NCBI GenBank assembly: GCA_958296045.1
Contig: CATQHT010000003.1
Location: 1,871,246-1,935,245, forward strand
Direction of reading: 5' to 3'
Length of the DNA stretch: 64,000 bases
Source: Rhodothermales bacterium
GTDB lineage: Bacteria > Bacteroidota > Rhodothermia > Rhodothermales > Bin80
In this document: positions 56,001-64,000 of the stretch, in pieces
Numbering within the stretch: position 1 is the first letter of the stretch
Layout of the letters: every line of letters starts with the position of its first letter
The notes under the pieces: model-generated
The model's input: the letters and a program-made list of their open reading frames with translations, nothing else
Database searches by the model: none
What the model was told of the DNA's origin: nothing
Translations under genes and position numbers: made by a program

Positions 56001-56153
56001 ACGCTCGTGGAGCGTTGGCTGGCTGACAATTATACGCCTGCGCTGAAGCAGATCAAGGCATCCAACAGGATCCGGTCCATGCTGGATGCACACGGACTTA
56101 CCAATCAGCTCAATGCCGCAGTCCAGAAACTATTACCGAACCATACCACGTAG
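53085..56153 (+). CDS. Type IIG restriction-modification enzyme, copy A
   Basis: A 1,022-residue single-chain enzyme that both cuts and methylates DNA. A PD-(D/E)XK nuclease comes first (GFADIVVPQFRVLIEVKARG: Asp54, Glu65, Lys67). A helical connector leads to an Eco57I-type N6-adenine methyltransferase with FGEFYTPDWLAEGI, motif I LDPTCGSGTFLYHAALRI (~360) and motif IV IVANPPWVSMANIQ (~555). The C-terminal third should read the target sequence. It is almost identical to copy B in residues 1-590 (three substitutions seen) and after ~887, but differs in between. Both are intact, so two sequence specificities are likely. Confidence 0.85.
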   Translation: MVKKDQPAISIARNVISGHLTNERDIEGEIRKLVFALGFRNDVNVPVRGEGFADIVVPQFRVLIEVKARGHGDDPYAVKGKESPYAQAQRYTRALHKAEQERLGGSAEFARPWIGIVTDGDTWNAWPFDSDADRFGDQIGNVLEMPTPEELLDWLGHVFGDAPFRKLPVPANPSRRFKRLRNELGKIYRELSGSRYTHTKTKFELWADILEASSMRPDNPAAAQRLFVAHSFLVALAKGVIHALNHPDTTPDSQELFSEDFIAWIVSDKGAGHQGRQWADALLKKIHSYDWRKRKGDVLRPLYETFVDAKDRADFGEFYTPDWLAEGIVAEVLDEDWCAVAVEETLGALADGSELKGRGVLDPTCGSGTFLYHAALRILNSDAIIRRHLSDVQKADVVVKLVNGIDVHPVAVAMARASILRALPTEPTNGPAAIQVYEGDALIAGSEHKGSLFYEHGDRYVVKSPGGRTIVLPGAFVTSPQAGQAFGSIVRAAEQGHALPREAALLVPANDVKLLEEALKRLSQIIEREGDSVWTWYVSNVTGPLRLARRKVDRIVANPPWVSMANIQPSSRKKGNRKDVLEQLFQRDDTYIWSGGKNAPHNDIAALFIIHCRQLYMQSTESDPAAWLVQSSAIKSENWSKFRELHEDRLAQSIDFQAVKPFGDSRTGVVLFEHRKARVFGTGKQKRLETHLVAAKKKPRTNMSLAEAIPLIRVMPTPVGFPRLPSGYCDAKGNMPVRQGATLVPDVLVVAGSWDIGDDGIASVTTTQSIQGVWRSVTVQPGRFPAHWIQDFLKSKYMLPFGVLPGMPKAILPLNTDCQLHGDPSAVNESWAKLDAIYQQYRGQGSSTPKTLRRQIDFHGKLSALLLRRRASTGKVMVLHPLSGSLMRACRIVPTSAVVGHKQYYLMASSEDEAAYLVGIFNAPTMRKVFVERKTSKIDFNVRIIWTTIPIPRYDAHSALHRAIADIAQRAETLVERWLADNYTPALKQIKASNRIRSMLDAHGLTNQLNAAVQKLLPNHTT

Positions 56154-56216
56154 GTACCATTCTGAGCTCCGTGAAGAGACAGGCCGTGACGTCTACACCC
56201 GATATTGTGAAGGGGC

Positions 56217-56771
56217 TTAGTCCTTGCGCGGTGTCACGGTGGTCCACACACCCGGGACGCTCGCTTGGGCGGCGCCGTCATACATCGCCTCGACCCTTAC
56301 GGAAAGAAGGTAGTACCGACCAACGTATGCGGGGTGAAACTGTACCGGGATGGTAAGCGAATCGCCAGCCGGGAGCGAGAAGCATGAATGCACCCGTTCA
56401 TCATTGACATCCTGGCACTCTCGGTATCCGCGGCACCCAGCGAAGGCCTTCACCTGCGGGCCCTCATCTTGAATCTCCCATCTGGAAGGAGCCATAGCCA
56501 TTAGTGCACGGGCGTGCACCGGCCGGTCGGTGTCGTTGCGAATCGATACTGTGGCTGTGACGTCCGCGCCCTGCTCCAGAAATGCCAGCTCCATCGACCG
56601 ATCATCGCGGGTTGAGAAACGTATCCGCACATCCCATCCACTTAACGACACCTCTTCATCTCCCGGCGCTGGGGATCCGTGCTGGACGAGCGTCACGTAC
56701 AAAAGCTGCTTGGAAGTGTTCGCTACCGCCATGTGCCCGCCAGATCCCGCGATGTCAGCCAGACTCTCCAT
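56217..56771 (-). CDS. Hypothetical protein between the RM copies, 5'-truncated
   Basis: A 184-residue frame with beta-sandwich-like stretches (SLSGWDVRIRFSTRDDRSME, TATVSIRNDTDRPVHARALM, LTIPVQFHPAYVGRYYLLSV) and a CRGYRECQDVNDERVHSC cysteine loop. It may be an Ig-like secreted domain. The reading frame stays coding-like about 80 bp upstream of the first ATG (EAFTFERQAGSDTRFVSSD) before a TAA, so the N-terminus, perhaps with a signal peptide, has been lost. It is not part of the duplicated unit. Confidence 0.5.
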   Translation of the reverse strand: MESLADIAGSGGHMAVANTSKQLLYVTLVQHGSPAPGDEEVSLSGWDVRIRFSTRDDRSMELAFLEQGADVTATVSIRNDTDRPVHARALMAMAPSRWEIQDEGPQVKAFAGCRGYRECQDVNDERVHSCFSLPAGDSLTIPVQFHPAYVGRYYLLSVRVEAMYDGAAQASVPGVWTTVTPRKD

Positions 56772-57053
56772 GTGTAGAAGACGGTCGCTGCTGACAAAGC
56801 GGGTATCAGATCCAGCCTGGCGTTCGAACGTAAATGCCTCGGGCGCACTTTACTGCCTGTAGTAACGAGCCAGTGAATAAAGCGCATGCTCCAGACTGTG
56901 CATACAGTACCACTGATCGGAATGCATACGGGTGAAGATTGTCTGGACCAGCCGTCGGGCTCGGGGGTCCTGACCCAGCATTAGCAGGACATCTACGAGT
57001 ATCGCGCTGTCTCTTAGCTGCAACCCAATACTCCATCCATCCGCTTTCGTTTG

Positions 57054-57134
57054 CCTTTGACTATTACGCGGTCAGAGATTGATGAGGGCATAGCTCTAAT
57101 GCGCCGCGCGCTCGCCGCAGAGCTCGGACAATAA
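57054..57134 (+). pseudogene. Class III aminotransferase C-terminal stump, copy B
   Basis: Same 27 codons as at 52746-52826, one or two silent changes apart (PLTITRSEIDEGIALMRRAL then TAA). It marks the left part of duplication unit B. Confidence 0.55.
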
Positions 57135-57390
57135 CTGTCGCGCAGACGGTATGCGTTTGCCAGAACCGTTGCTGGCGGGCTGGGCAAGCGTAATGCCATG
57201 AGCCGGTCTGGTCGGATCCATGTAGCCCCCCGCACTGTTCTTGGCGCCAGCGCAGGGCATGATATCCCTATGCTTCCGGGTGGGAATCACGAACTATAGC
57301 ACCGCATTTCAACACCTGGGGAGCCTTTCTAACCCACATCCGTACACCGTACCTAGAAAAATGCTACTGACCAAGTGATTAGCCTCCATA

Positions 57391-60300
57391 ATGGTAAAGA
57401 AGGATCAACCAGCGATTAGCATAGCCCGCAACGTTATTTCCGGGCATCTCACCAATGAGAGAGACATAGAGGGTGAAATACGGAAGTTGGTCTTTGCCTT
57501 AGGATTCAGAAACGATGTGAACGTACCCGTACCTGGGGAAGGGTTTGCGGACATCGTTGTACCTCAGTTCAGGGTTCTGATCGAGGTGAAGGCTCGTGGG
57601 CATGGCGATGATCCTTATGCGGTGAAGGGGAAGGAGAGCCCTTATGCACAAGCGCAACGCTATACGCGTGCGCTGCACAAGGCAGAACAGGAGCGGCTGG
57701 GTGGCAGCGCGGAGTTTGCCCGTCCATGGATCGGCATCGTGACCGACGGCGATACCTGGAACGCGTGGCCGTTTGATAGCGATGCTGATCGCTTCGGGGA
57801 TCAGATCGGGAATGTGCTGGAGATGCCTACCCCAGAAGAGCTGCTGGACTGGTTGGGGCATGTGTTCGGCGACGCGCCATTTCGGAAGCTGCCGGTCCCC
57901 GCCAACCCGTCACGCAGGTTCGAGCGCTTACGCAATGAGCTGGGGAAGATTTACCGGGAGCTCTCTGGGAGCCGCTATACGCACACCAAGACCAAGTTCG
58001 AGCTCTGGGCGGACATTCTGGAAGCGTCCAGTATGCGCCCAGACAATCCTGCCGCTGCGCAGAGGCTGTTTGTGGCCCATTCGTTTCTGGTGGCCTTGGC
58101 GAAGGGGGTGATTCATGCACTAAACCATCCAGATACAACACCCGACTCGCAGGAGCTTTTCAGTGAAGACTTTATTGCGTGGATAGTAAGCGACAAAGGC
58201 GCCGGACATCAAGGGCGCCAATGGGCGGACGCGCTGCTGAAAAAGATCCACAGTTATGACTGGCGCAAGCGGAAGGGCGATGTGCTACGCCCCCTGTATG
58301 AGACGTTCGTTGATGCTAAGGACCGTGCCGACTTCGGAGAATTCTACACCCCAGACTGGCTGGCGGAAGGTATTGTAGCTGAAGTGCTAGACGAAGACTG
58401 GTGCGCAGTTGCCGTAGAGGAGACGCTTGGGGCACTTGCCGACGGCTCGGAGCTCAAGGGCCGAGGCGTGCTGGATCCCACATGCGGCTCGGGTACGTTT
58501 CTGTACCATGCTGCGCTTCGCATCCTGAACTCGGATGCCATAATCAGGCGCCACCTGTCGGATGTGCAGAAGGCAGATGTGGTGGTAAAGTTAGTAAACG
58601 GCATTGACGTGCATCCGGTAGCCGTAGCGATGGCCCGTGCCTCCATATTGCGCGCCTTACCAACAGAACCCACCAATGGTCCCGCAGCCATCCAGGTATA
58701 TGAAGGGGATGCCTTAATCGCTGGCAGCGAGCACAAGGGATCGTTGTTCTATGAGCACGGCGACCGTTATGTAGTGAAGTCCCCTGGGGGCAGAACGATC
58801 GTGCTGCCTGGCGCATTCGTCACCAGTCCACAGGCAGGTCAGGCTTTCGGAAGCATCGTACGCGCAGCTGAGCAAGGGCATGCCTTACCCCGCGAGGCCG
58901 CGTTGCTTGTGCCTGCCAATGACGTGAAGCTGCTCGAAGAGGCCCTGAAGAGACTTTCCCAAATTATTGAGCATGAAGGCGATTCCGTGTGGACCTGGTA
59001 TGTGTCTAATGTGACGGGTCCGCTGCGGTTGGCCAGGCGCAAGGTTGACCGCATCGTAGCCAACCCGCCCTGGGTGTCCATGGCCAACATACAACCCAGC
59101 TCGAGGAAAAAGGGCAACCGGAAGGACGTTCTGGAACAACTGTTTCAGCGCGACGATACGTACATCTGGTCAGGAAAGAAGTCCGCATCGCACAACGACA
59201 TTGCCGCGCTATTCATCATCCATTGCCGTGAGCTCTACCTGCAGTGCAAAGAGCGTGACCCAGCAGCGTGGCTGGTACAGTCCTCGGCGATAGAAGGCGA
59301 AAGCTGGGCCAAGTTCAGGGAAGTACACGAGGACAGGCTGGCACAGTCTATCGATTTCCAAGCGGTCAAGCCATTCGGCGACTCACGCACCGGCGTTGTG
59401 CTGTTTGAACACCGCATGGCCCGTGTGTTCGGAACAGGTAAGCAAAAGCGGCTGGAAGCGCATCGGATCCATGCCAGTAATAAGCTTAGGACCAACATGT
59501 CGTTGGCTGAGGCAATTCCATTGATCCAGCTGGTACCAACGCCCGACAAGTTTTCAGAGTGTCCGTCAGCTTACCTTGACCGAAAAGGCAATATGCTGGT
59601 CAGGCAGGGAGCCTGCCTAGTGCCTGACGTGCTGGTTGTGACTCACTCTTGCAAAGCTGAAGATGGCGGAATGGTTCGTGTTACGACCACGCGATCAACA
59701 CAAGGAGTCTGGAAGACGGTGCATGTTCAGCAGGAATGCTTTCCTTTACACTGGATGCATGATTTTCTGAAAAGCAAGTACATGCTTCCTTTCGGCGTAT
59801 TACCGGGTATGCCCCAGGCTATCCTGCCATTAAACGCTGACGGGCAGGTTCATGACGATCCCTGCGCAGTCAGCAAGTCGTGGGCTAGGCTGGATGCCAT
59901 CTATCGGCAGTACCGCGGACAAGGTAAGAGCACTCCGAAGACGCTGCACGGCATGGTGAACTACCAGAATTACCTTTCCATTCTTCTGTCCCGCCGCCAT
60001 TCCATCAACGAAAAGGTCATGGTGCTGCATCCACTCTCAGGGCAAATCATGAGAGCATGCCGGATTGTGCCCACTTCCGCAGTAGTAGGTCACAAACAGT
60101 ATTACCTCATGGCATCCAGCAAAGATGAAGCCGCCTACCTCGTTGGCATATTCAATGCGCCAACCATGCGGAAAGTGTTTGTTGAGCGAAAAACCAGCAA
60201 GATTGACTTCAACGTCAGGATGATATGGACGACCATCCCGATTCCAAGGTACGATGCGCACAGCGCCCTGCACAGGGCTATCGCAGACATCACTGTACGC

Positions 60301-60459
60301 GCAGAGACGCTCGTGAAGCGTTGGCTGGCTGACAATTATACGCCTGCACTGAAGCAGATCAAGGCATCCAACAGGATCCGGTCCATGCTGGATGCACACG
60401 GACTTACCAAAGAGCTCAATGCCGCAGTCCGGCAGCTATTGCCGAACCACACCACGTAA
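57391..60459 (+). CDS. Type IIG restriction-modification enzyme, copy B
   Basis: A paralogue of copy A with the same length (1,022 residues) and all nuclease and methyltransferase motifs kept (GFADIVVPQFRVLIEVKARG, LDPTCGSGTFLYHAALRI, IVANPPWVSMANIQ). The first 590 residues differ at only about three positions (Arg48Pro, a Lys/Glu near 180, an Arg/His near 530). From ~590 to ~887 many residues differ (for example IQLVPTPDKFSECPSAYLDR in place of IRVMPTPVGFPRLPSGYCDA), then identity returns. Divergence confined to the putative recognition domain suggests a changed DNA target. It has its own copy of the upstream leader and is probably expressed separately. Confidence 0.85.
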   Translation: MVKKDQPAISIARNVISGHLTNERDIEGEIRKLVFALGFRNDVNVPVPGEGFADIVVPQFRVLIEVKARGHGDDPYAVKGKESPYAQAQRYTRALHKAEQERLGGSAEFARPWIGIVTDGDTWNAWPFDSDADRFGDQIGNVLEMPTPEELLDWLGHVFGDAPFRKLPVPANPSRRFERLRNELGKIYRELSGSRYTHTKTKFELWADILEASSMRPDNPAAAQRLFVAHSFLVALAKGVIHALNHPDTTPDSQELFSEDFIAWIVSDKGAGHQGRQWADALLKKIHSYDWRKRKGDVLRPLYETFVDAKDRADFGEFYTPDWLAEGIVAEVLDEDWCAVAVEETLGALADGSELKGRGVLDPTCGSGTFLYHAALRILNSDAIIRRHLSDVQKADVVVKLVNGIDVHPVAVAMARASILRALPTEPTNGPAAIQVYEGDALIAGSEHKGSLFYEHGDRYVVKSPGGRTIVLPGAFVTSPQAGQAFGSIVRAAEQGHALPREAALLVPANDVKLLEEALKRLSQIIEHEGDSVWTWYVSNVTGPLRLARRKVDRIVANPPWVSMANIQPSSRKKGNRKDVLEQLFQRDDTYIWSGKKSASHNDIAALFIIHCRELYLQCKERDPAAWLVQSSAIEGESWAKFREVHEDRLAQSIDFQAVKPFGDSRTGVVLFEHRMARVFGTGKQKRLEAHRIHASNKLRTNMSLAEAIPLIQLVPTPDKFSECPSAYLDRKGNMLVRQGACLVPDVLVVTHSCKAEDGGMVRVTTTRSTQGVWKTVHVQQECFPLHWMHDFLKSKYMLPFGVLPGMPQAILPLNADGQVHDDPCAVSKSWARLDAIYRQYRGQGKSTPKTLHGMVNYQNYLSILLSRRHSINEKVMVLHPLSGQIMRACRIVPTSAVVGHKQYYLMASSKDEAAYLVGIFNAPTMRKVFVERKTSKIDFNVRMIWTTIPIPRYDAHSALHRAIADITVRAETLVKRWLADNYTPALKQIKASNRIRSMLDAHGLTKELNAAVRQLLPNHTT

Positions 60460-60743
60460 TCGCTCTGATGAGCACTGTGAAATGGTAGCATGTGGAGCAC
60501 TGTGGAGATTGACAAGACATTATCCATGGCACTATTGCCTGGCAATCCAGCACTCCCAACTTGTATCTTGAGATCCGTAGACTTCTAGCTACACCCGGCT
60601 TTCGGCACATTCGACCTGTAGGCCGCATCGCCTGAGGCTGGCCTCTGCTGATCGCACAGACTTTCGCCCCCCAATGCTGTTAATCGCTACCAGAGTTTAA
60701 CCGTACCTTACAGCTGGCAAAAGAACACTGGTCCTTCTGGAAA

Positions 60744-62930
60744 ATGCCCCGACGCGTTGTCCTCGCCCTCGCATGCCTGATACCGCTTGGTGCCCAGGCA
60801 CAACATGCAGGCATCTTCCTCAATCAGCAGGAAGCCGAAGCCATCCGAAGCGCACAGGGGCGATACAGCCTGATGGATCACTCCCTCGCGCTGGCCGCAG
60901 CGACTATGAAAAATGCATTCGCCCAGCCCCTGGAAGTGCCACCACCTGGAGAGGCAGGAGGCTACGAGCACGAACGCCATAAGCAGAACTACCGGGAGAT
61001 GCGCCTAGCCGGACTGCTCTTTGCCATCACACAGGAAGAAAGGTACGCGACATTCGTTCGCGATATGCTGGAGCTGTATGCCGTAATGTATCCGACGCTC
61101 GGACCTCATCCGCTGGCACACCATCAGCGACCAGGCAAGATTTTCCACCAGACACTGAATGAAGAGGTTTGGCTGGTACACACCAGCGTTGCCTACGACT
61201 GCGTGTACACCTGGCTGTCCGAAGAGGAACGCGAGCGCTTCGAAGCCAACATTTTTCGTCCCATGGCCGACTGGTTCAGCGTCCAGAACGAGTCGGAATT
61301 CAACCGTATCCATAACCATGGCACATGGGCCGTCGCCGCGGTCGGGATGATCGGCTACGTGATGGGAGACCTGTCACTCGTAGAAAAAGCCCTGCACGGA
61401 TCCAGGCTCGACGGCCAAGGCGGCTTCCTCAAACAGTTGGACCTGCTCTTTTCGCCCGACGGCTACTACATGGAGGGTCCATACTATATCCGCTATGCGC
61501 TCATGCCCTTCTTCTATTTTGCAGAAGCAGTAGAGCGCATGCAGCCGGAGCAGGAGATCTACGGCTATCGGGATCAGATCCTGCGCAAAGCCTACTACGC
61601 CGCAGTGCAGACGGCCTTTCCCAACGGCATTTTCCCACCCATCAACGACGCCTCGCTGACGATGGATGTGGCTGCACCTGAGGTGGTGCTGGCCAATGCG
61701 CTTACGTATGACCGGTACGGTGCCGACGACATCCTGCTCGGTGTAAGCCGATTTCAGGGGCGTGTACCCTTAAACGGTGGGGGCTTGGTGCTGGCTCGGG
61801 ACTATGATGCGTCAGAGCATGAGCCCGTCATGTCGTGGCCCTCCCTGGAGCTGCGCGACGGGTACGATGGCCTCCGCGGCGGGTTGGGCATGCTCCGGAC
61901 CGGTGACGGCGAGTCCCAGTCTATGCTGCTGATGAAGTACGGCGTGCACGGCAGCGGGCACGGACACTTCGACAAGCTGCACTTCATCTTCTTTGATCAG
62001 GGACGCCAGGTGATTCGGGACTACGGATTCGGCCGGTGGATCAATGTCGAGCCGAAGTTCGGCGGGCGCTACCTGCCAGAAAACGACTCGTACGCCATGC
62101 AGACCGTGGCGCACAACACCGTGGTCGTAGATGCTACGACGCAAAACGGGTTTGATGAGGACGCCGCAGAAGTCACCTCAGGGCAACGCCACTTCTTTAA
62201 CAGTTCCGACCCGGCGGCACAGATCGTCAGCGCACGGGCAGACACCTACTACGATGGCGTGGAAATGCAGCGGACCATGCTGCTGCTGCGCCACGAATCG
62301 GTGCGGTGGCCGGTCGTCCTCGACCTTTTTCGCCTAACCAGTGATTCGGCTCACAAGTACGACTACCCGCTCCACTATCGCGGACAGCTGATCTCCACAA
62401 ACCTGGACCTGGAGACGCACACCACGGCCCTAACACCGCTCGGCGAAGATTATGGCTACCAACACATATGGAAGACAGCCGAGGCGGCAACAGACTCCAC
62501 GATACGGATAAGCTGGCTGGACGGAAGTCGCTATTATTCCGCGATCAGCGCTGGCGCAGATGGAACGATCGCGATCCTGGGCAGAACGGGCGCCAACGAT
62601 CCTGAATTCAACCTTCGGTCTGAGCCGCTGATAATGCTGCGGCGCCAAGGCGCCGACCATCTCTTCGTAACAGCCATCGTCCCCCACGGGTACTTCAACG
62701 AAGCACGCGAGCGCTCCGACGGAGCACGTCCGGAAATCGTCGATGTGCGCGTGGCAGGCCACAACGATGACGGCAGCGTTATAGAGGTTATAGGTATCCA
62801 AGGCCTGCTTTGGCGCGTAATGGTGACCAATCACCAACCTGCTGACAGCACTCGCACCCACACGCTGACGTTGGACGGCGTGACCCATGAATGGACCGGA
62901 ACACATCACGTCGAAACTTTCCGTTACTGA
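60744..62930 (+). CDS. PL17-type oligoalginate lyase
   Basis: A 728-residue secreted polysaccharide lyase with a signal peptide (RVVLALACLIPLGAQAQ). The N-terminal alpha/alpha-toroid has the PL17 catalytic Asn-His in NRIHNHGTWAVAAVGMIGYV (~191-192) and the Tyr region DGYYMEGPYYIRYALMPF (~240). The heparinase II/III-like beta-sandwich follows with GVHGSGHGHFDKLHFIFFD and VAHNTVVVDATTQ. Length fits exolytic Alg17C-type lyases (about 730 residues), which release unsaturated monosaccharides from alginate oligomers. It heads an operon with an SDR reductase and a TRAP binding protein, consistent with alginate use. Confidence 0.88.
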   Translation: MPRRVVLALACLIPLGAQAQHAGIFLNQQEAEAIRSAQGRYSLMDHSLALAAATMKNAFAQPLEVPPPGEAGGYEHERHKQNYREMRLAGLLFAITQEERYATFVRDMLELYAVMYPTLGPHPLAHHQRPGKIFHQTLNEEVWLVHTSVAYDCVYTWLSEEERERFEANIFRPMADWFSVQNESEFNRIHNHGTWAVAAVGMIGYVMGDLSLVEKALHGSRLDGQGGFLKQLDLLFSPDGYYMEGPYYIRYALMPFFYFAEAVERMQPEQEIYGYRDQILRKAYYAAVQTAFPNGIFPPINDASLTMDVAAPEVVLANALTYDRYGADDILLGVSRFQGRVPLNGGGLVLARDYDASEHEPVMSWPSLELRDGYDGLRGGLGMLRTGDGESQSMLLMKYGVHGSGHGHFDKLHFIFFDQGRQVIRDYGFGRWINVEPKFGGRYLPENDSYAMQTVAHNTVVVDATTQNGFDEDAAEVTSGQRHFFNSSDPAAQIVSARADTYYDGVEMQRTMLLLRHESVRWPVVLDLFRLTSDSAHKYDYPLHYRGQLISTNLDLETHTTALTPLGEDYGYQHIWKTAEAATDSTIRISWLDGSRYYSAISAGADGTIAILGRTGANDPEFNLRSEPLIMLRRQGADHLFVTAIVPHGYFNEARERSDGARPEIVDVRVAGHNDDGSVIEVIGIQGLLWRVMVTNHQPADSTRTHTLTLDGVTHEWTGTHHVETFRY

Positions 62931-62952
62931 CGCACATTAGAACTTCACCCAC

Positions 62953-63717
62953 ATGACACGCATACAGCAATTCGAGCGCAAGGCAGCCCTGGTAACCGGA
63001 GCAGGGCGAGACATCGGGAGAGCCATCGCCATCACACTCGCCAAGGGCGGGGCCTCGGTAGCCGTGAACTACAATTCCAGCGCGACAGGCGCTCAGGCCA
63101 CGGTAGACTACATTCACAGCCAGGGAGGCCAAGCGGTGGCCATCCAGGCCGATGTCACGCAAGCAGATGAAGCACAAAGGCTCGCCCAGGAATCGGCAGC
63201 GGCCTTCGGAGGATCGCTGGACATTCTCGTCAATAATGCCGGCGGACTCCTAGCCCGCAAAAGGATTGACGAGATGGACGAGTCCTTCTGGGATGCCGTG
63301 ATGGCCGTCAACCTTAAGAGCGTGTTTCTGGTGACCCGTGCCGCCCTGCCGCTAATGACCGGTGGCGGATGCATCGTGAACGTGGGATCTCTGGCGGCGC
63401 GCGACGGCGGCGGCGGCGGCTCCGTCGCATACGCGACAGCCAAAGGAGGCGTACTCACCATGACACGCGGAATGTCCAAAGAGCTGGCAGGGCGCCGGAT
63501 CCGCGTCAATTGCGTCTCACCAGGACTCATCAACACGACGTTTCATGACACCTTCACGCCCGCTGCGGTGCGCAAAATCGTGGCAAGCCGGACATCGGTA
63601 GGTCGCGAAGGAGAGTCAGTAGATGTGGCACGCGTGGTGGCCTTCCTGGCATCGGACGCTGCGGCCTACATCAACGGTGAGTCGGTTGAGGTCAATGGCG
63701 GCCTGTATTTTACCTGA
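62953..63717 (+). CDS. SDR-family reductase of uronate catabolism
   Basis: A 254-residue short-chain dehydrogenase/reductase with the NAD(P) site ALVTGAGRDIGRAIAITLAK, the NNAGG motif (DILVNNAGGLLARKRID), catalytic Ser in VNVGSLAARDG, YxxxK in VAYATAKGGVLTM, and the end AAYINGESVEVNGGLYF. Between a PL17 lyase and a TRAP component it most likely reduces 4-deoxy-5-hexulose uronate (DEH) to 2-keto-3-deoxygluconate. That assignment is by context; sequence alone gives only the SDR family. Confidence 0.85.
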   Translation: MTRIQQFERKAALVTGAGRDIGRAIAITLAKGGASVAVNYNSSATGAQATVDYIHSQGGQAVAIQADVTQADEAQRLAQESAAAFGGSLDILVNNAGGLLARKRIDEMDESFWDAVMAVNLKSVFLVTRAALPLMTGGGCIVNVGSLAARDGGGGGSVAYATAKGGVLTMTRGMSKELAGRRIRVNCVSPGLINTTFHDTFTPAAVRKIVASRTSVGREGESVDVARVVAFLASDAAAYINGESVEVNGGLYFT

Positions 63718-63763
63718 TCCTGGGCGCTGCCACCGCCTTGAGAAGGTCCCTGATCCCAGTACC

Positions 63764-64000
63764 ATGTCATGGAGGTCCCTGACGCTGCTGGCGGCTCTGG
63801 TGCTCCTGGCGACGCTGTCGGGTTGTCGCGACGCCTCTGACTCCGTAGAGCTGCGGCTAGCCCACATCCTCGACGCTACGCATCCTGTGCATCAAGGGAT
63901 GGCCTTCCTGGGCGAACGCCTAGAAGAATTCTCCGAAGGTACTATGCGGGTAAAGATCTATCCGAGTGGCCAACTGGGAAACGAGCGGGAGTCCGTAGAA
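63764..64000 (+). CDS. dctP: TRAP transporter solute-binding lipoprotein, 5' part
   Basis: The window ends inside this gene after 79 codons. A lipoprotein signal (LTLLAALVLLATLSGC, lipobox LSGC) precedes the DctP-type start VELRLAHILDATHPVHQGMA and EFSEGTMRVKIYPSGQLGNE, which is diagnostic of TRAP binding proteins. Together with the lyase and reductase it points to uptake of a uronate or alginate fragment. The permease genes should follow outside the window. Confidence 0.9.
   Translation, partial: MSWRSLTLLAALVLLATLSGCRDASDSVELRLAHILDATHPVHQGMAFLGERLEEFSEGTMRVKIYPSGQLGNERESVE

Larger units (their letters stand above)
52727..56153 (+). repeat. Tandem duplication unit A
   Basis: A ~3.4-kb direct repeat with unit B at 57034-60459. 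It starts at ATCCGCTTTCG just inside the IS1595 relic, includes an aminotransferase gene tail and ~260 bp of leader, and ends at the restriction-modification gene's stop codon, after which the two units differ completely. Within the genes identity falls only over the putative recognition region. Confidence 0.85.
57034..60459 (+). repeat. Tandem duplication unit B
   Basis: Second copy of the unit at 52727-56153, 4.3 kb downstream in the same direction. It includes the aminotransferase stump (57054-57134), the leader and the whole restriction-modification gene. Sequence just before it (56992-57040) also resembles the IS1595 3' end, so the duplication started in the transposon relic. Confidence 0.85.

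Overview
The window looks like a chromosomal segment of a GC-rich, probably marine heterotroph of the Bacteroidota/Rhodothermota type. The support is a BatA-type aerotolerance protein with the usual MAFLNP start, secreted S9 peptidase and TPR proteins, a PL17 alginate-lyase locus with a TRAP binding protein, a maltodextrin-type glucan phosphorylase, and few Shine-Dalgarno sequences. The phylum is an inference; no rRNA or tRNA gene was found to fix it. The genome is clearly eroding: many genes are broken and mobile elements sit inside one another.

Layout. 1-1.9 kb: remains of a polyamine-type ABC permease pair (potB/potC), the second killed by an in-frame TGA. 2.2-3.7 kb: a graveyard of group II intron, IS1634 and DruA-type transposon fragments. 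3.7-5.8 kb: a small minus-strand cluster (Cys-rich peptide, beta-propeller lipoprotein, membrane thioredoxin-like protein) bracketed by a direct repeat. 6.2-7.4 kb: broken larA joined to a transposase fragment. 7.8-25.5 kb: the healthy core with murQ, recF, a MaoC hydratase, a three-gene membrane-lipid/RND cluster, a TPR protein, two GT4 glycosyltransferases, uvrA, a BatA-like protein and hflX.

25.5-39.8 kb is accessory: a full group II intron behind hflX, a beta-class DNA methyltransferase with doubtful companion ORFs, then an SDH-type Clp-fold protease gene split by two different insertion sequences (one carrying a DruA-like domain fused to a Tn5-type transposase), followed by more decayed copies. 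40.0-47.9 kb returns to core metabolism: glucan phosphorylase, a secreted protein, an S9 peptidase, and a sulfite-dehydrogenase-like molybdoenzyme with its cytochrome c. 47.9-52.8 kb holds an IS1634-derived MITE, a broken gene, and an IS21 element inserted in an IS1595 transposase pseudogene. 52.7-60.5 kb is a tandem duplication of a type IIG restriction-modification gene, the two copies differing mainly in the putative target-recognition region. 60.7-64 kb opens an alginate-use operon (PL17 lyase, SDR reductase, TRAP binding protein).

The best candidates for something not well described are the DruA-transposase fusion element, the paired type IIG enzymes, and the repeat-bracketed Cys-rich peptide cluster. 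No convincing promoter, riboswitch, CRISPR array, tRNA or rRNA gene was seen.
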